Positions 35,388-45,594 are shown, numbered from the stretch's first letter. The stretch: DNA of 64,000 nt from an uncultured Schlesneria sp. (GCA_903904835.1 CAIVEI010000065.1:31335-95334), one strand, 5' to 3'. Numbers and translations are program-made. The notes: a model not told the origin generated them from the letters alone.

Positions 35388-38300
35388 TTACGCGTGATGC
35401 CCGGAGGCCTGATGGTCGGCCGCGAGATGTTCTGCTCTCTCGCTCAGAGGCGTCTCGTGCTCGTCTTGGATGAATTTGCCGCTCTTGCTGACAATCACCG
35501 CGAACAGGTAATAAAGACCGGGAATGAGCAAGACCCCGATCACTGTTCCCAACAGCATTCCGCCAACGGCGGTGGCACCAATCGTCCGGTTGGCGATCGC
35601 CCCGGGGCCGGAAGCCCGGAGTAGCGGAATGAGCCCGGCGATGAATGCAAACGATGTCATCAGAATCGGCCGGAATCGCAATTTTCCACCTTCGATTCCC
35701 GCTTCCTTGATACTGATCCCTTCCTGGTTCCGTTGCACGGCAAATTCGACGATCAGAATTGCGTTCTTGCCCAAGAGACCGACGAGCATGACTAGACCAA
35801 TCTGGCAGTAGACGTCATTGGCCAAACCCATGGCTTGCAGAAGGAAAAACGATCCGAAGATACCAACCGGCAGCGACAGGATCACCGCCAGCGGCAAGAT
35901 GAAACTTTCGTATTGTGCAACCAACACCAGATAGACGAAGATTACGACGATCAAAAAGATGATAATCGCTTCGTTGCCTTTACCTGCCTCGTCATAGGCG
36001 AGGGCTTCCCAGCCGACGCCGTAACCACGAGGCAACGTTTCCTTCGCGACCTCTTTGATCGCCGCGATCGCTTCACCGCTGCTGTACCCGGCAGCCGGTG
36101 AAAGCTGAATGGGTGCCGAAGGATACAAATTGTAGCGGTTAATCTCGTTCAGGCCCTGTTGTTTTTTGAGCGTCATGAACGATGAGTAAGGAACCATGTC
36201 CCCTTTATCATTTTTGACGAATAAATTGTCGAAATCCTCCGGGTATCGCCGGAACTCAGGCAAGGCCTGGACGAACACCTTGTAAAACTGGTTAAAACGG
36301 ACGAAGCCTTGCTCCCAGGTGCTCCCGACGACGATCGACAGGTTGTCCATCGCATCCTTGATCGACACTCCCTTTTGCATGGCCACATCATTATTGATGA
36401 CGAGCTCGTACTGCGGGTAGTTGCTGGCAAAAAACGTGAAGATACTCTTCAATTCCTTGCGTTTGTCCAAAGCTGCCAGGAACTTCTCCGTCTCTTCTCC
36501 AAGGCGCTTATAGTCCATTGTGTTCGTTTTATCCAAAACACGGAAGGAGACCCCACCGGCCGCGCCGAAGCCAGGAACTGCGGGGGGTTCGAAGAATTCG
36601 AGCTTGACGTTACTCATTTTTTTGCCTTCACGCTCCAGCTCTTCAATGATCTCCTTCGAGGTCATCTTGCGCTCGGACCAAGGCTTCAAGTTGATCAGGC
36701 AAGTCCCTGCGTTCGAGCCTCGTCCTTCTGTCAGAACTTCGTAACCGGCCAATGCGGAAACGGAGTTAACACCGTCAATCGACTTGGCGATTTTCTGCAG
36801 TTCTTCAGATTTCGAGTTGGTGTATTCGAGCGTGGAGCCTGGAGGGGTCTGGAGAATCCCGTAGATCATCCCCTGATCTTCGAGCGGGATGAAGCCTGCT
36901 GGAAGATGCGTATTCACGAGGACAACACCAACGATGAAGGCTCCGATAGCCGCCAACGTCAGAATCGGTTGCGCGACAATCGGGCGCAGGAACGCAGCAA
37001 AACCGAGCGTTACCTTTTCGACGCCGCGGTCGAAGGTTTTCCGGATGAAGGGTAAGATATTCAGCAGCAGACCAGGCCAGCCCCAGAGATGATAAATGAG
37101 ATAGTTCAGCAGGATTGCGACTGCCCCACCCCCAATGACCATCGCAATGAAACCCAACCACCCGCGCTTCTCCCCATGAGCGCCGTGGGGCTTGAGAATC
37201 ATTGCACAGAGAACCGGCGTCAGGGTCAGGGCCACAACCCCCGAGAGCACGATGGACGTGGCCATCGTGATACCGAACTGGCGGTAGAACTGACCCACGG
37301 GACCAGGGATGAACGTTACAGGAACGAAAACGGCTGTCATCACTAGGGTGATGGCGATAATCGCACCGCTGATCTCATTAATGACCTCCTTGGTCGCCAG
37401 ATAAGGCGAAAGGTGTTTTTCTGCCATCTTGGCGTGCACCGCTTCAACCACCACGATCGCGTCATCCACAACGACACCGATCGCCAGCACCAGTGCGAAG
37501 AGGGTGATCAGATTGATCGACAGACCCAACATCTGCATGAAGAAGAAGGCTCCGATCAGCGAAACCGGCACTGCCAGGGTCGGGATCAGCGTGGACCGAA
37601 GGTCACCGAGGAACATATAGACCACGATCGAGACCAGTACGAAGGCCTCCAGCAACGTGTGAAGCACCTGCTCGATCGACGCCTCCAGGAAGGTGGAAAC
37701 GTCGTAACTGACCTCGAATTTCATCCCAGGAGGGAATGATTCCTGCAACTCATGGAGTTGCTCTTTGACTTCCTCGATGACCGTCGTGGCGTTCGTGCCG
37801 GGAATCTGCTTAAGAACGATGGCCGCCGAGGGGTTGCCGTCGATGTTGGAATAGATGTTGTAATACGAAGGACCGAGCTCAACCTGGGCAACGTCCTTGA
37901 GACGCAGGATCTCACCGTCAGGATTGGCCTTCAAAACGATGTTTTCATACTGCTCAGGCTTGTTGTAACGTCCAACCCAGGTCAGCACGTATTCGACGGT
38001 TTGCGAGGTTCTGCCAGTTGCCTGACCAAGCCGTCCAGGCGAACCAATCATACTTTGTTCGGAGACGGCCTTCATGACCTCGTCGGCTGAAAGATTGTAG
38101 GCTCGCATTCGTTCGAGATTCAGCCAGACCCGCATGGCCATCGCGCGACTACCGAGGATATTGGCGCTACCGATCCCCCGAACGCGCTTGATTTCAGGAA
38201 CAACGTTCACGAACGCATAGTTGTAAAGGAAATCCTGATTGTGACCTGGATCGGTGCTGTAGAGGTTCACATACATCAGCATACTGGTCATGGATTGGAG

Positions 38301-38687
38301 AACGACGATCCCCTCACGTTCCACGATGTCCGGCAGCCGTTGCTTGACGGTCTGGATTCGATTCTGCACGTTCAGAACGGCGACGTTCGGGTCGGTCCCG
38401 GGGTGGAAGACGATCAGGATCTGCGCCTCACCGGCACTGGTGCCGGCAGAGACCATGTAACGCATGTCCTGTACGCCGTTGATCGCCTGCTCGAGAATGA
38501 CCAGCACCGAGTCGACCAGAACGTTCGCGCTTGCACCGGGAAACGAGACGTTAACCACCACACTCGGCGGCGCGACGTTAGGGAACTGCGAGACCGGGAG
38601 CGTCGCGATAGACAGCCCCCCCAGAAACAAAATGATGATCGAAATAACGATCGCCAGGGCTGGCCTGTGGAGGAATCGTGAGAACAT
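35388..38687 (-). CDS. RND efflux pump, HAE1/AcrB family
   Basis: A 1099-aa inner-membrane pump. It starts MFSRFLHRPALAIVISIIIL, the canonical first helix, followed by the porter domain with PGTDPNVAVLNVQNRI. Transmembrane helix 4 has AIGVVVDDAIVVVEAV with the paired aspartates of the proton relay. Helices in the second half (VFVYLVLVAQYESFILPLAV and LGKNAILIVEFAVQ) are typical of AcrB/MexB. It exports hydrophobic compounds using the proton gradient. Organised with the adaptor at 38741 upstream and the TolC-like gene at 32583 downstream. The length is slightly above AcrB because of an extra loop near residue 500 and a charged C-terminus. Confidence 0.95.
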   Translation of the reverse strand: MFSRFLHRPALAIVISIIILFLGGLSIATLPVSQFPNVAPPSVVVNVSFPGASANVLVDSVLVILEQAINGVQDMRYMVSAGTSAGEAQILIVFHPGTDPNVAVLNVQNRIQTVKQRLPDIVEREGIVVLQSMTSMLMYVNLYSTDPGHNQDFLYNYAFVNVVPEIKRVRGIGSANILGSRAMAMRVWLNLERMRAYNLSADEVMKAVSEQSMIGSPGRLGQATGRTSQTVEYVLTWVGRYNKPEQYENIVLKANPDGEILRLKDVAQVELGPSYYNIYSNIDGNPSAAIVLKQIPGTNATTVIEEVKEQLHELQESFPPGMKFEVSYDVSTFLEASIEQVLHTLLEAFVLVSIVVYMFLGDLRSTLIPTLAVPVSLIGAFFFMQMLGLSINLITLFALVLAIGVVVDDAIVVVEAVHAKMAEKHLSPYLATKEVINEISGAIIAITLVMTAVFVPVTFIPGPVGQFYRQFGITMATSIVLSGVVALTLTPVLCAMILKPHGAHGEKRGWLGFIAMVIGGGAVAILLNYLIYHLWGWPGLLLNILPFIRKTFDRGVEKVTLGFAAFLRPIVAQPILTLAAIGAFIVGVVLVNTHLPAGFIPLEDQGMIYGILQTPPGSTLEYTNSKSEELQKIAKSIDGVNSVSALAGYEVLTEGRGSNAGTCLINLKPWSERKMTSKEIIEELEREGKKMSNVKLEFFEPPAVPGFGAAGGVSFRVLDKTNTMDYKRLGEETEKFLAALDKRKELKSIFTFFASNYPQYELVINNDVAMQKGVSIKDAMDNLSIVVGSTWEQGFVRFNQFYKVFVQALPEFRRYPEDFDNLFVKNDKGDMVPYSSFMTLKKQQGLNEINRYNLYPSAPIQLSPAAGYSSGEAIAAIKEVAKETLPRGYGVGWEALAYDEAGKGNEAIIIFLIVVIFVYLVLVAQYESFILPLAVILSLPVGIFGSFFLLQAMGLANDVYCQIGLVMLVGLLGKNAILIVEFAVQRNQEGISIKEAGIEGGKLRFRPILMTSFAFIAGLIPLLRASGPGAIANRTIGATAVGGMLLGTVIGVLLIPGLYYLFAVIVSKSGKFIQDEHETPLSERAEHLAADHQASGHHA

Positions 38688-38740
38688 ATTTTTAAGAGAA
38701 TCCTGGTGGTATCCGTTGCTTTCGTGCGGTCAGGCGATCG

Positions 38741-39832
38741 CTATTCCGCGTGATTCTTCAGGTTGGCCGCAACCTGATCCGGATGACGATCCTCGTATTC
38801 CACCTTGTCACCGTCGTGAACCTGACGGATTCCCTCAAGAACGATCTTGTCGTTAACGTCGACCCCCTTCTTGATGACATAGAGATCTTCTAATTCGTTC
38901 TGGACGAAGATCTCGCGCTGACGGGCCACGTCGTCTTTGTCGACAACGAAAACGTATCGTTTCTCAAGAACTTCGAAAACAGCCCGTTGAGGGATCACGA
39001 GAGCGTCATTCTGAACTCGGCTGATCAGAATGGTACCAGTCTGACCGTGACGCAGCAAACGGTCTGGGTTCGCAAAGTCGGCGCGAAACTTAATATTCCC
39101 GGTCTCATTATTGAAGTCTGCTTCGATCGCACCGATCTTGCCTTGTTGGGTGAAGATTTCGCCGTTTGCCAGCTTAAGCTCAATCTTTAATTCCTCACGA
39201 AGCTTCGTATCGGTCATATATTTAAGATAATCCTTTTCGGGGACGTTAAAATAGACCCACATCAGGCTGTTATCGGACAATGTCGTGAGAATCTCACCTT
39301 CCTGAACCAGGCTCCCCTGCTGGTGGAGCAGACGGTCAACGATTCCATCGAAAGGAGCTTTCACTGTGGCAAAGCCCAATTCGGCCGCTGCCAAATCTGC
39401 CTTCGCCGAGGCCTCTTTCAGCTTCGCCTCTGCCATTAACTTCTCGTTATTTGAGACGACTTTGTCTGCGACAAGCTTCGTCGTAAAATTCAAATCGAGT
39501 TGTGCGACGTTCTTCCTCGCCAACTCGGCGTCATACTTCGCCTGATAGATCGTTGGTACGACGTTGAACATCAAATCGCCCGCCTTCACCGTCTGACCCT
39601 CTTTGAGGGGAATCGCCTCCAGATACCCCATCTCGAGAGCGCGAATCTTGATGTGACGTTGCGAGTGAATCTGGCAGACATACTGCTGGGTGAGTGTGAC
39701 CGCCTTCGACTCGGGACTGGTCGCCACGATCTTGTGAGCCTCATGATGGTGCTCGGCGACGTGCTTGGCGCACCCAGGGACTGACAAACCGATAACGACG
39801 AAAGCAACAGGTACAATCGACGGAAATTTCAT
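38741..39832 (-). CDS. RND efflux periplasmic adaptor lipoprotein (MFP)
   Basis: A 363-aa protein with lipobox FVVIGLSVPGC and a following His-rich AEHHHEAHK stretch. It has the HlyD/AcrA order: N-terminal barrel strand (IKIRALEMGYLEAIPLKEGQ, then VKAGDLMFNV), alpha-hairpin (AKLKEASAKADLAAAELGFA), lipoyl second half (VKAPFDGIVDRLLHQQGSLV, then EGEILTTLSDNS), and the beta-barrel region with LRHGQTGTILI and ALVIPQRAVFEV. It links the pump to the outer-membrane channel. It is the first gene of the efflux operon, with a candidate promoter 225-260 bp upstream. Confidence 0.93.
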   Translation of the reverse strand: MKFPSIVPVAFVVIGLSVPGCAKHVAEHHHEAHKIVATSPESKAVTLTQQYVCQIHSQRHIKIRALEMGYLEAIPLKEGQTVKAGDLMFNVVPTIYQAKYDAELARKNVAQLDLNFTTKLVADKVVSNNEKLMAEAKLKEASAKADLAAAELGFATVKAPFDGIVDRLLHQQGSLVQEGEILTTLSDNSLMWVYFNVPEKDYLKYMTDTKLREELKIELKLANGEIFTQQGKIGAIEADFNNETGNIKFRADFANPDRLLRHGQTGTILISRVQNDALVIPQRAVFEVLEKRYVFVVDKDDVARQREIFVQNELEDLYVIKKGVDVNDKIVLEGIRQVHDGDKVEYEDRHPDQVAANLKNHAE

Positions 39833-40063
39833 TTGAGTCTTTTCTCTTTATTTCATGCAGGTAATCAGACTTTCACTGGAAAGTCTGCACAGCCAACAAG
39901 TTATTTCGACGACACGCATCAATCTCGTCGCGATCTCAAAAAAACAGGTTCGCAACGGATTACGACAGCATTCAGGCTGAAATCTCAGCAGCGAAATTCA
40001 TCGCAACGCATCAAAAAACACCTCTCCAACAACGCACTAACATACATGAAATTAGCTTCGTGT

Positions 40064-40092
40064 ATCATATGCCATCTATCGACTATTGGCAA
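40064..40092 (-). promoter_or_regulatory. Candidate promoter of the RND efflux operon
   Basis: Minus strand: -35 TTGCCA (40092-40087), 17-bp spacer containing TCGATA, -10 TATGAT (40069-40064), followed by ACACGAA. The TCGATA and ATACACGAA elements recur at the same 14-bp offset in the candidate promoters at 45259 and 48016. The rest of the 39833-40696 gap is AT-rich; two short open frames there look spurious, and I see no other gene. Confidence 0.5.
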
Positions 40093-40696
40093 ACCCGTTT
40101 CTCAGCGCACCGACATTTCCAACGAAAGATTCAGGAAACTGCCACGAGTGTTTAACGATGGCGATCGCAACAGGAGACATATGAACTGCAGTTCGCACGC
40201 CAAACGAATGCTTGTTGACAATTCCATCAAGAATTTCAGGAAAAGAGTCGCCTTTCCGCCTTCAAATGACACTCAGGATCTCAGCGGTTTCTAATCCGCA
40301 TTAGTATAAGATTAACGCTATTTAAATCATTGCCGCGATTAACTTTGTGAAGTAATAGCTGCACAGCGAATCGAGTGCCTCAGTGGTCATCATGCGAATT
40401 GACTGACCGGCCGAATCGCAAAAAACAAAGAATCAGGCTGTAAAATTAATTACTCTTCAAACCGTTCAGCCTGAAAAAAGTTCTGCACTTTATGGCGGTA
40501 AGCGTGAACTGAGTTCTTCCATTCAAATCCACTGGCTCGATGTTTCGATATTGCGTTGCGCGAAACATGAGCATTAATGTGTGAAATATCAGCGATAATC
40601 GTCGTGGGAAAAAATCGTCGCTCGTGATTTTCTGGAAATGTTGGCGGCGTCTCGCGCCGTCAATCAATTGGTGATTGCTTATCCAATAAGCATGCT

Positions 40697-43270
40697 TTAT
40701 TCCGTCCAAACCGATTTGGAGCTAAATCTGTAAAAATGTTCATTGTCGAGAGCCAACAGCGATAGCCAGCCATTTGTCACGAGATGACGGACCTGGGCAT
40801 GTTTCATGACGATCTGTTCAATCGCCTTTCGAGGGGCTTCCACGACCACAAGCAATCTCAGCGGTTCATGTCGGAATCGTTTCCCGTCATGCACCGATTG
40901 CCATGGCAGACCGGTCATGATGTCTCCGCCGTTTCCTTCGAAGACCCCGAACTGGCCCACAACATTGTGAATCAGCTTGTTTCCGCTTCCAAAAGCTCGG
41001 TTATCTACGGTCGATGCGTAATATTGCAGGTTAATCCAGTTGGTCACGATCATCGGAGCTGTCATGATCAGTTCGAGTGTTTCGAATTCTGGATCGTTGT
41101 GATAGTCGTAGCTGTGCAGAAAAGTCCGTCCATGAAGCTCAAGTCCTTGCGTCCGAGACCGGGGTGCGATTACGAAGGCTGCGTTGCCCGCCAGACCCCA
41201 TTCGGGCCGAACCTCTGACCAGTCACGACTGCGTCGCAAGAGGTCTTTCTCATCAGAGTCGCCGAATCGTTCGCTCCGCTCGATTCGACAAAGTCTGCCC
41301 GATTTCTCAACCCAATTCTTCACCTGCGCGAAATCGGCCGCGTGAGTCACCGGCACGGAATGCGGATCGAAGAACCGAATTTCATCGGTTGTCGTGTTGT
41401 GGACCGCCGCAATGAAGATTGTGTCGTCGGGGATATGAATTCCTCGCTCACCCAGGCCCTTCCGTACATGCGAGGAATTCAGCAGCGCGACCGCAGCTCT
41501 GGCGTTGGGCTCACCGGAATGTCCTCCGCATGCTCCGCAATCAAGTCCCGCTTTATAGGGGTTGTTTACAACGTCACAAACGTGACCACACAACGCAACG
41601 ATCCGCCCGAAATGATTCGTGAGGCCCAGGTTTCGTAGAATTCCTTGCGCCAGATCGATCTGTGTGGAGCTTGGAATTCCCGCAGACCCAATCCCTTCAA
41701 TTTCCGGCCCCAGGGATTCCACGAGGTTTGAAGGAATGCCGTCCGTATCTCCGTTCGGAACAGGTGGAGTCAGTCCAAATGAAGTCGACAGAAGTTTGGT
41801 AAAGTAAGTTAGGCCAAGTGACTCGACGAACGAGAAACAAGAAACTGCGGAAGTCTGAAAGGACTTCCATGACTTTCGCGACATCCGGATCGTTCTGCGA
41901 TCAACAGAGGCTCGCGACGCCACCTGTTCGTCGGCCTGACGCAATGATTCATGAATTCGAAAGCCAGGCTTCAACAGGACAGGACATTGTGCCGATCCAG
42001 CGGTTTCAGAGAACGGAATATACTCGAGTGCCAAGCCAAAAAAGCCGGCGAAGCCAAACGTCTCGATCTCGTGACTAAGGGATTCCAGGTGACGCCGCAT
42101 CACTTCGGACCTGACATCGATACAAAAGACCATTTGCAGAGTCTTTCGTTTTTTCTCGACCTCTGATTCAGAATGGCTCAGGAGTTTCTCGCAAAGCTCT
42201 GCTTGATAAGATTTTTCAGCCGCAACTTGCAGGAGGTAACGGACCAGGACATCCCTTCCTGGAGACGGTGGAGCTGAGGGATTTTCGGCGAAATCGGTAT
42301 TCGCAGGATACAGTTGAAGATCCTGTGGAATTCCGGGCACAGACTTGAGTGCCACGTCATAAGCCAGCCGAATTGCGATCAGTCCGATCAGGTCTTCATT
42401 TCGCTCGTTGTTGAACTCCGCTTCGCGAACTCGATACTTGACGAATGAAGTCCAGCCGGCAATCGAAAACAACTCACACAACAGAAACTGTCGCCGGCAA
42501 GACTGAGGAATTCCGAGTTCTTCGAGCAACTGCGGGATCGCCTCTTTGGCCGTCGCGGGCATTTGTGCAACGAAGGCCCGAAACCCTGTCAGACCTAACA
42601 GATCCATCCGCCAGCCGATTTGCGACGCAGCATGCCAGGCTTCGTAAAGCGACAGCCCGCGCCAGGGACTTGACCAGATCGCCTGCCCTTCATCGAAATG
42701 AGCAGCACAATGTCGGGAAATATCATTGATGATGTGGCTGGACCAATGACTTCCAAGTTGTCGGTCAACAGCACCCGCCACCGTGTAGAATCTCGATCCG
42801 AATTCCCGACTCGCCTGTGGTTGTTCGTCGAACAACTTGGTTAAATCAAGATTTTTGTAGAGCTCTGGGTATTCTTCCTGGCATTGTGCGAAGGCCAGTT
42901 CAATCTGATTTTGCGATAAACGCTCTTGTTCAATCAACGACCGGAAATAATCTTTCGGCATCAAGAGACTGCAATCACGAACGCTGCTGAGTATTTGCTG
43001 TGCATCAAGAAACTTTTGATCTGTCAGGCCCATATACGGGTTGACCGCCACGTAATCATTCAACGGCCAAACCGGCGACAGGATCCGTTCGATATCGGCG
43101 AGGATCTCGATAAAGGATGTGTCAGTGACATCCGCCGGATCAGAGTTCATGTTCGGTAATTCAAACACTTCCAGATCCCGAGGTGGTTTTTCAGTCGCAA
43201 TGGAGGAGGTCACAGTTTGGTTCCAGGCGTTGAGAGCAAACAGAGAGTCGTTTTTGTGGCAGGATTTCAA
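40697..43270 (-). CDS. dabA: Inorganic carbon transporter subunit DabA (DUF2309)
   Basis: A 857-aa protein from a TTG immediately after the dabB stop; a later ATG at 43150 is an alternative start. DUF2309 features are clear: ILSPVWPLNDYVAVNPYMGL near the N-terminus, FCIDVRSEVMRRHLE, and GHVCDVVNNPYKAGLDCGAC with CGACGGHSGEPNARA. The Cys-x-Asp pair plus the His and Cys 15 residues apart match the zinc ligands known in DabA, whose active site resembles beta-carbonic anhydrase. With DabB it hydrates CO2 vectorially and accumulates bicarbonate, driven by an ion gradient. An anaplerotic or pH role is likely, as no carbon-fixation gene is in the window. Confidence 0.93.
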   Translation of the reverse strand: MKSCHKNDSLFALNAWNQTVTSSIATEKPPRDLEVFELPNMNSDPADVTDTSFIEILADIERILSPVWPLNDYVAVNPYMGLTDQKFLDAQQILSSVRDCSLLMPKDYFRSLIEQERLSQNQIELAFAQCQEEYPELYKNLDLTKLFDEQPQASREFGSRFYTVAGAVDRQLGSHWSSHIINDISRHCAAHFDEGQAIWSSPWRGLSLYEAWHAASQIGWRMDLLGLTGFRAFVAQMPATAKEAIPQLLEELGIPQSCRRQFLLCELFSIAGWTSFVKYRVREAEFNNERNEDLIGLIAIRLAYDVALKSVPGIPQDLQLYPANTDFAENPSAPPSPGRDVLVRYLLQVAAEKSYQAELCEKLLSHSESEVEKKRKTLQMVFCIDVRSEVMRRHLESLSHEIETFGFAGFFGLALEYIPFSETAGSAQCPVLLKPGFRIHESLRQADEQVASRASVDRRTIRMSRKSWKSFQTSAVSCFSFVESLGLTYFTKLLSTSFGLTPPVPNGDTDGIPSNLVESLGPEIEGIGSAGIPSSTQIDLAQGILRNLGLTNHFGRIVALCGHVCDVVNNPYKAGLDCGACGGHSGEPNARAAVALLNSSHVRKGLGERGIHIPDDTIFIAAVHNTTTDEIRFFDPHSVPVTHAADFAQVKNWVEKSGRLCRIERSERFGDSDEKDLLRRSRDWSEVRPEWGLAGNAAFVIAPRSRTQGLELHGRTFLHSYDYHNDPEFETLELIMTAPMIVTNWINLQYYASTVDNRAFGSGNKLIHNVVGQFGVFEGNGGDIMTGLPWQSVHDGKRFRHEPLRLLVVVEAPRKAIEQIVMKHAQVRHLVTNGWLSLLALDNEHFYRFSSKSVWTE

Positions 43271-44887
43271 TTATTGAACAGGCGCAGACTGTCCCCAGAA
43301 ACGTGCCGTCAGACGTCGCGCGGGAATGTCCAGGTACAATCCATTCATGGCGTGGACGTAAATTGCCCGGACGAGAGGCAGTTCCGTCAGCGGAATAAAG
43401 ATCGACTGCAGAATGCAGATGAAACCGAATCCCAATGTGACAAGCCAGAATATTACGTTGTCCATCGATGATGGCAGCATCGTCAGATGGGGGACCGTAT
43501 CCGCAAGAATGTTATTCATCACCACAAAAGCCGCGTAATAACTGAAGGTGACGAGTGCGCCGGCACACAGGCTTCGGACCGACAGTTGCCACGAACCGAC
43601 AGAAAAGCTGTTCCAAAGCATCTGGATCAGCGCGATGTTAAGAACGATTCCCAGGACAGCCGCACCTGATTTCGTACGCTGATCGATTTGCATCAGCCAA
43701 ATCGGTGCCGAGCAGAGCCCCAGCGCAATGGCCATCGCAACGGGAAGAACAACCAGCTTCCGAAGTATCGTTGGTGACGGACCTGGACCGGTTCGTAGAC
43801 GCGCTGCCGACTCCAATACGCTCCCGCAACTCAGAAATGAGTACGCCTTATAGAGTGAGTGTGCCACAATGTGCAGCATCGCAGCGGAGTACGCACCCAG
43901 CCCGCACTGCAACATCATAAAACCCATCTGCGCAATTGTGGAATACGCCAGAGATCGCTTGATACTTGTCTGTGTCAGCATCACGACGCTGCCAAACAGG
44001 GCGGTGAAGCCCCCGACGAGTGCGAGAAGATCCAGTGCCGGGCCTGAGTGCGAGATCAACGGACTCAGCCGAATCACCAGAAAGCCGCCGGCATTAATGA
44101 TCCCTGCGTGCATCAGCGCCGAAACAGGGGTCGGGGTCTCCATTGTGTCAGGCAGCCAGGTGTGGAACGGAAACTGAGCGGACTTGGAGAGTGCCCCGAG
44201 TGCCAGGAAGACTCCAATCAGCGTCACCAGCAAAGTTGACTCTGTCGTACTCGCTTTCATCGCGGCGAAGAGATCCGTGTACTCGGAACTGCCAAACTGC
44301 CAGAAAGTGAGGCCCAATGCACAGAGCAGCATCAGGTCACCAAGTCGACTGACGAGAAATTTTTTACGAGCAGCCCAGATGGCCCACGACCGATCTGGAT
44401 AGTGCGTCAATAACTGGTGAAGACCAAAGCTGGTCAGCATCCACGCCGCAGTGAACATCACCAGATTCCGCGAGATGACCATCAACACGACGGACCCCAG
44501 CGTAAAGGAAATCCAGCGAAGAAAACGACCTTGAGTTGCCTCTCCATCCAGATATCGCAACGAATACCGTGAGATCACCACGCCAATGAAACTTATCAGC
44601 AGCAACATGACGATCGCTACGCGATCGATATAGATCCCCAATCCGATCGGGGCTGGCCAACTGATTTTGAAAAAAACAACATCGAGCGGACCGTGCAAAG
44701 CCAGCAGAATTGCCGTTGCGATCGAAAGAAAACAAGTGACATACGCCGTTGTCACAACGAAATTGCGTAGTACAGCGACGTGTCGATTTGCCCAATTGTC
44801 TGGAATGGACCCGACCGCAAAGAGAAGCAGAGGGGATATCACTGGCAAAATGGAAAATAAATTTGTCATCGTTGGTTTCTCACTCAT
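43271..44887 (-). CDS. dabB: Inorganic carbon transporter subunit DabB (NuoL/MrpA-like)
   Basis: A 538-aa polytopic membrane protein of the proton-conducting-transporter family. Key stretches are FTLGSVVLMVISRNLVMFTA with the following AWMLTSFGLHQLLTHY, LGALSKSAQFPFHTWLPDTM, PTPVSALMHAGIINAGGFLV and SIKRSLAYSTIAQMGFMMLQ, as in NuoL and in DabB. It supplies the ion flux that powers DabA. The DabA gene follows with no gap, and a small single-TM gene lies 17 bp upstream. The arrangement DabB-DabA is that of known DAB operons. Confidence 0.92.
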   Translation of the reverse strand: MSEKPTMTNLFSILPVISPLLLFAVGSIPDNWANRHVAVLRNFVVTTAYVTCFLSIATAILLALHGPLDVVFFKISWPAPIGLGIYIDRVAIVMLLLISFIGVVISRYSLRYLDGEATQGRFLRWISFTLGSVVLMVISRNLVMFTAAWMLTSFGLHQLLTHYPDRSWAIWAARKKFLVSRLGDLMLLCALGLTFWQFGSSEYTDLFAAMKASTTESTLLVTLIGVFLALGALSKSAQFPFHTWLPDTMETPTPVSALMHAGIINAGGFLVIRLSPLISHSGPALDLLALVGGFTALFGSVVMLTQTSIKRSLAYSTIAQMGFMMLQCGLGAYSAAMLHIVAHSLYKAYSFLSCGSVLESAARLRTGPGPSPTILRKLVVLPVAMAIALGLCSAPIWLMQIDQRTKSGAAVLGIVLNIALIQMLWNSFSVGSWQLSVRSLCAGALVTFSYYAAFVVMNNILADTVPHLTMLPSSMDNVIFWLVTLGFGFICILQSIFIPLTELPLVRAIYVHAMNGLYLDIPARRLTARFWGQSAPVQ

Positions 44888-44904
44888 GGTCGTCGTCGGC
44901 AGGC

Positions 44905-45105
44905 TTATTTTTCTGCAATCGAGTTGTTTCGTTGCAACGAATGCAAAATCTCGCTGCTCGTCGCGCGTTTTCGAGCGACCTCTTGCACGTTCCCTTGGTT
45001 ACCCGGCGATTGGGACACTCGCTGGAAATCCAGAATCAGGCCCGTTGCGAACAAGAGAGCGACAAACCAGGAAGGCGTTTGGTAAGCAGGCCAGCGTCGA
45101 AACAT
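44905..45105 (-). CDS. Small single-TM protein upstream of dabB
   Basis: A 66-aa protein from ATG 45105, with AAAGG 8 bp upstream; five extra codons upstream are possible. One transmembrane helix (SWFVALLFATGLILDF) is followed by a polar tail (QEVARKRATSSEILHSLQRN). It is not similar to anything I can name. Its good ribosome site and position 17 bp before dabB argue for a real small gene, possibly an accessory subunit of the DAB complex; this is inference. Confidence 0.55.
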   Translation of the reverse strand: MFRRWPAYQTPSWFVALLFATGLILDFQRVSQSPGNQGNVQEVARKRATSSEILHSLQRNNSIAEK

Positions 45106-45258
45106 TTTTTTACCTTTCAAAACATTTTTGATAATTGAAAATTGTGGGCCATTTGCAGGATCGAAATCGTTGTTTTCGCTCTCGATCCTGAACGGCTGTC
45201 TGGTTTCTGAAACCTTTGTTGTTATGCGACAACTGTTACGCGAACTATCTTTCGTGTA

Positions 45259-45287
45259 TTTGTATTCTCGTATCGAATGCGTTGCAA
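45259..45287 (-). promoter_or_regulatory. Candidate promoter of the DAB operon
   Basis: Minus strand: TTGCAA (45287-45282), 17-bp spacer with TTCGATA, TACAAA (45264-45259), then TACACGAA. Nearly identical to the block at 48016-48044; about 155 bp upstream of the small TM gene. Confidence 0.55.
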
Positions 45288-45501
45288 GGGAAAATCAAAA
45301 AAAAACTGTTTTTGTTCGGATTTTCGCGCAGAAATCAGGGTGGAGGACCTTCAGCATGACGTCGATTTGAGTGCTGTGATCACCGCTCGGGTTGCTTCCT
45401 TGACCCGTGTTCTGGGAACATTACGAACAAGCATCGAGTTCAATGAAAGCGTTTTGACGTGCGAATTAACCCTGTGGGGCGAGCGATGTGAAGCATTTGG
45501 C

Positions 45502-45594
45502 GAAGCATTTTTCGTCGAGAAAACAGGGGTGCCACGGTTTTGGAGACTTCGGCACCGCCGTGTCTTCATGGTGTGATAACGCGTTCGAAGAGCA
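45502..45594. repeat. Interspersed repeat, copy 2, after cysD
   Basis: Contains CCGTGTCTTCATG at 45558-45570 and TCGAAGAGCA at 45585-45594 with the same 14-bp spacing as the element at 8041, plus GTGCCACGG. Its left part, 45502-45525, matches 52776-52799 in 23 of 24 positions. It lies between cysD and the DAB promoter. No gene is visible in 45106-45650. Confidence 0.65.

Noticed and set aside
36309..37055. 248-aa frame on the plus strand
   Set aside because: Antisense to the RND pump, whose frame is intact and has all family motifs.
39833..40294. 153-aa frame upstream of the adaptor gene
   Set aside because: AT-rich, low complexity, crosses the candidate promoter of the efflux operon.
40446..40709. 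87-aa frame after dabA
   Set aside because: Overlaps the dabA end, no ribosome site, unusual composition.
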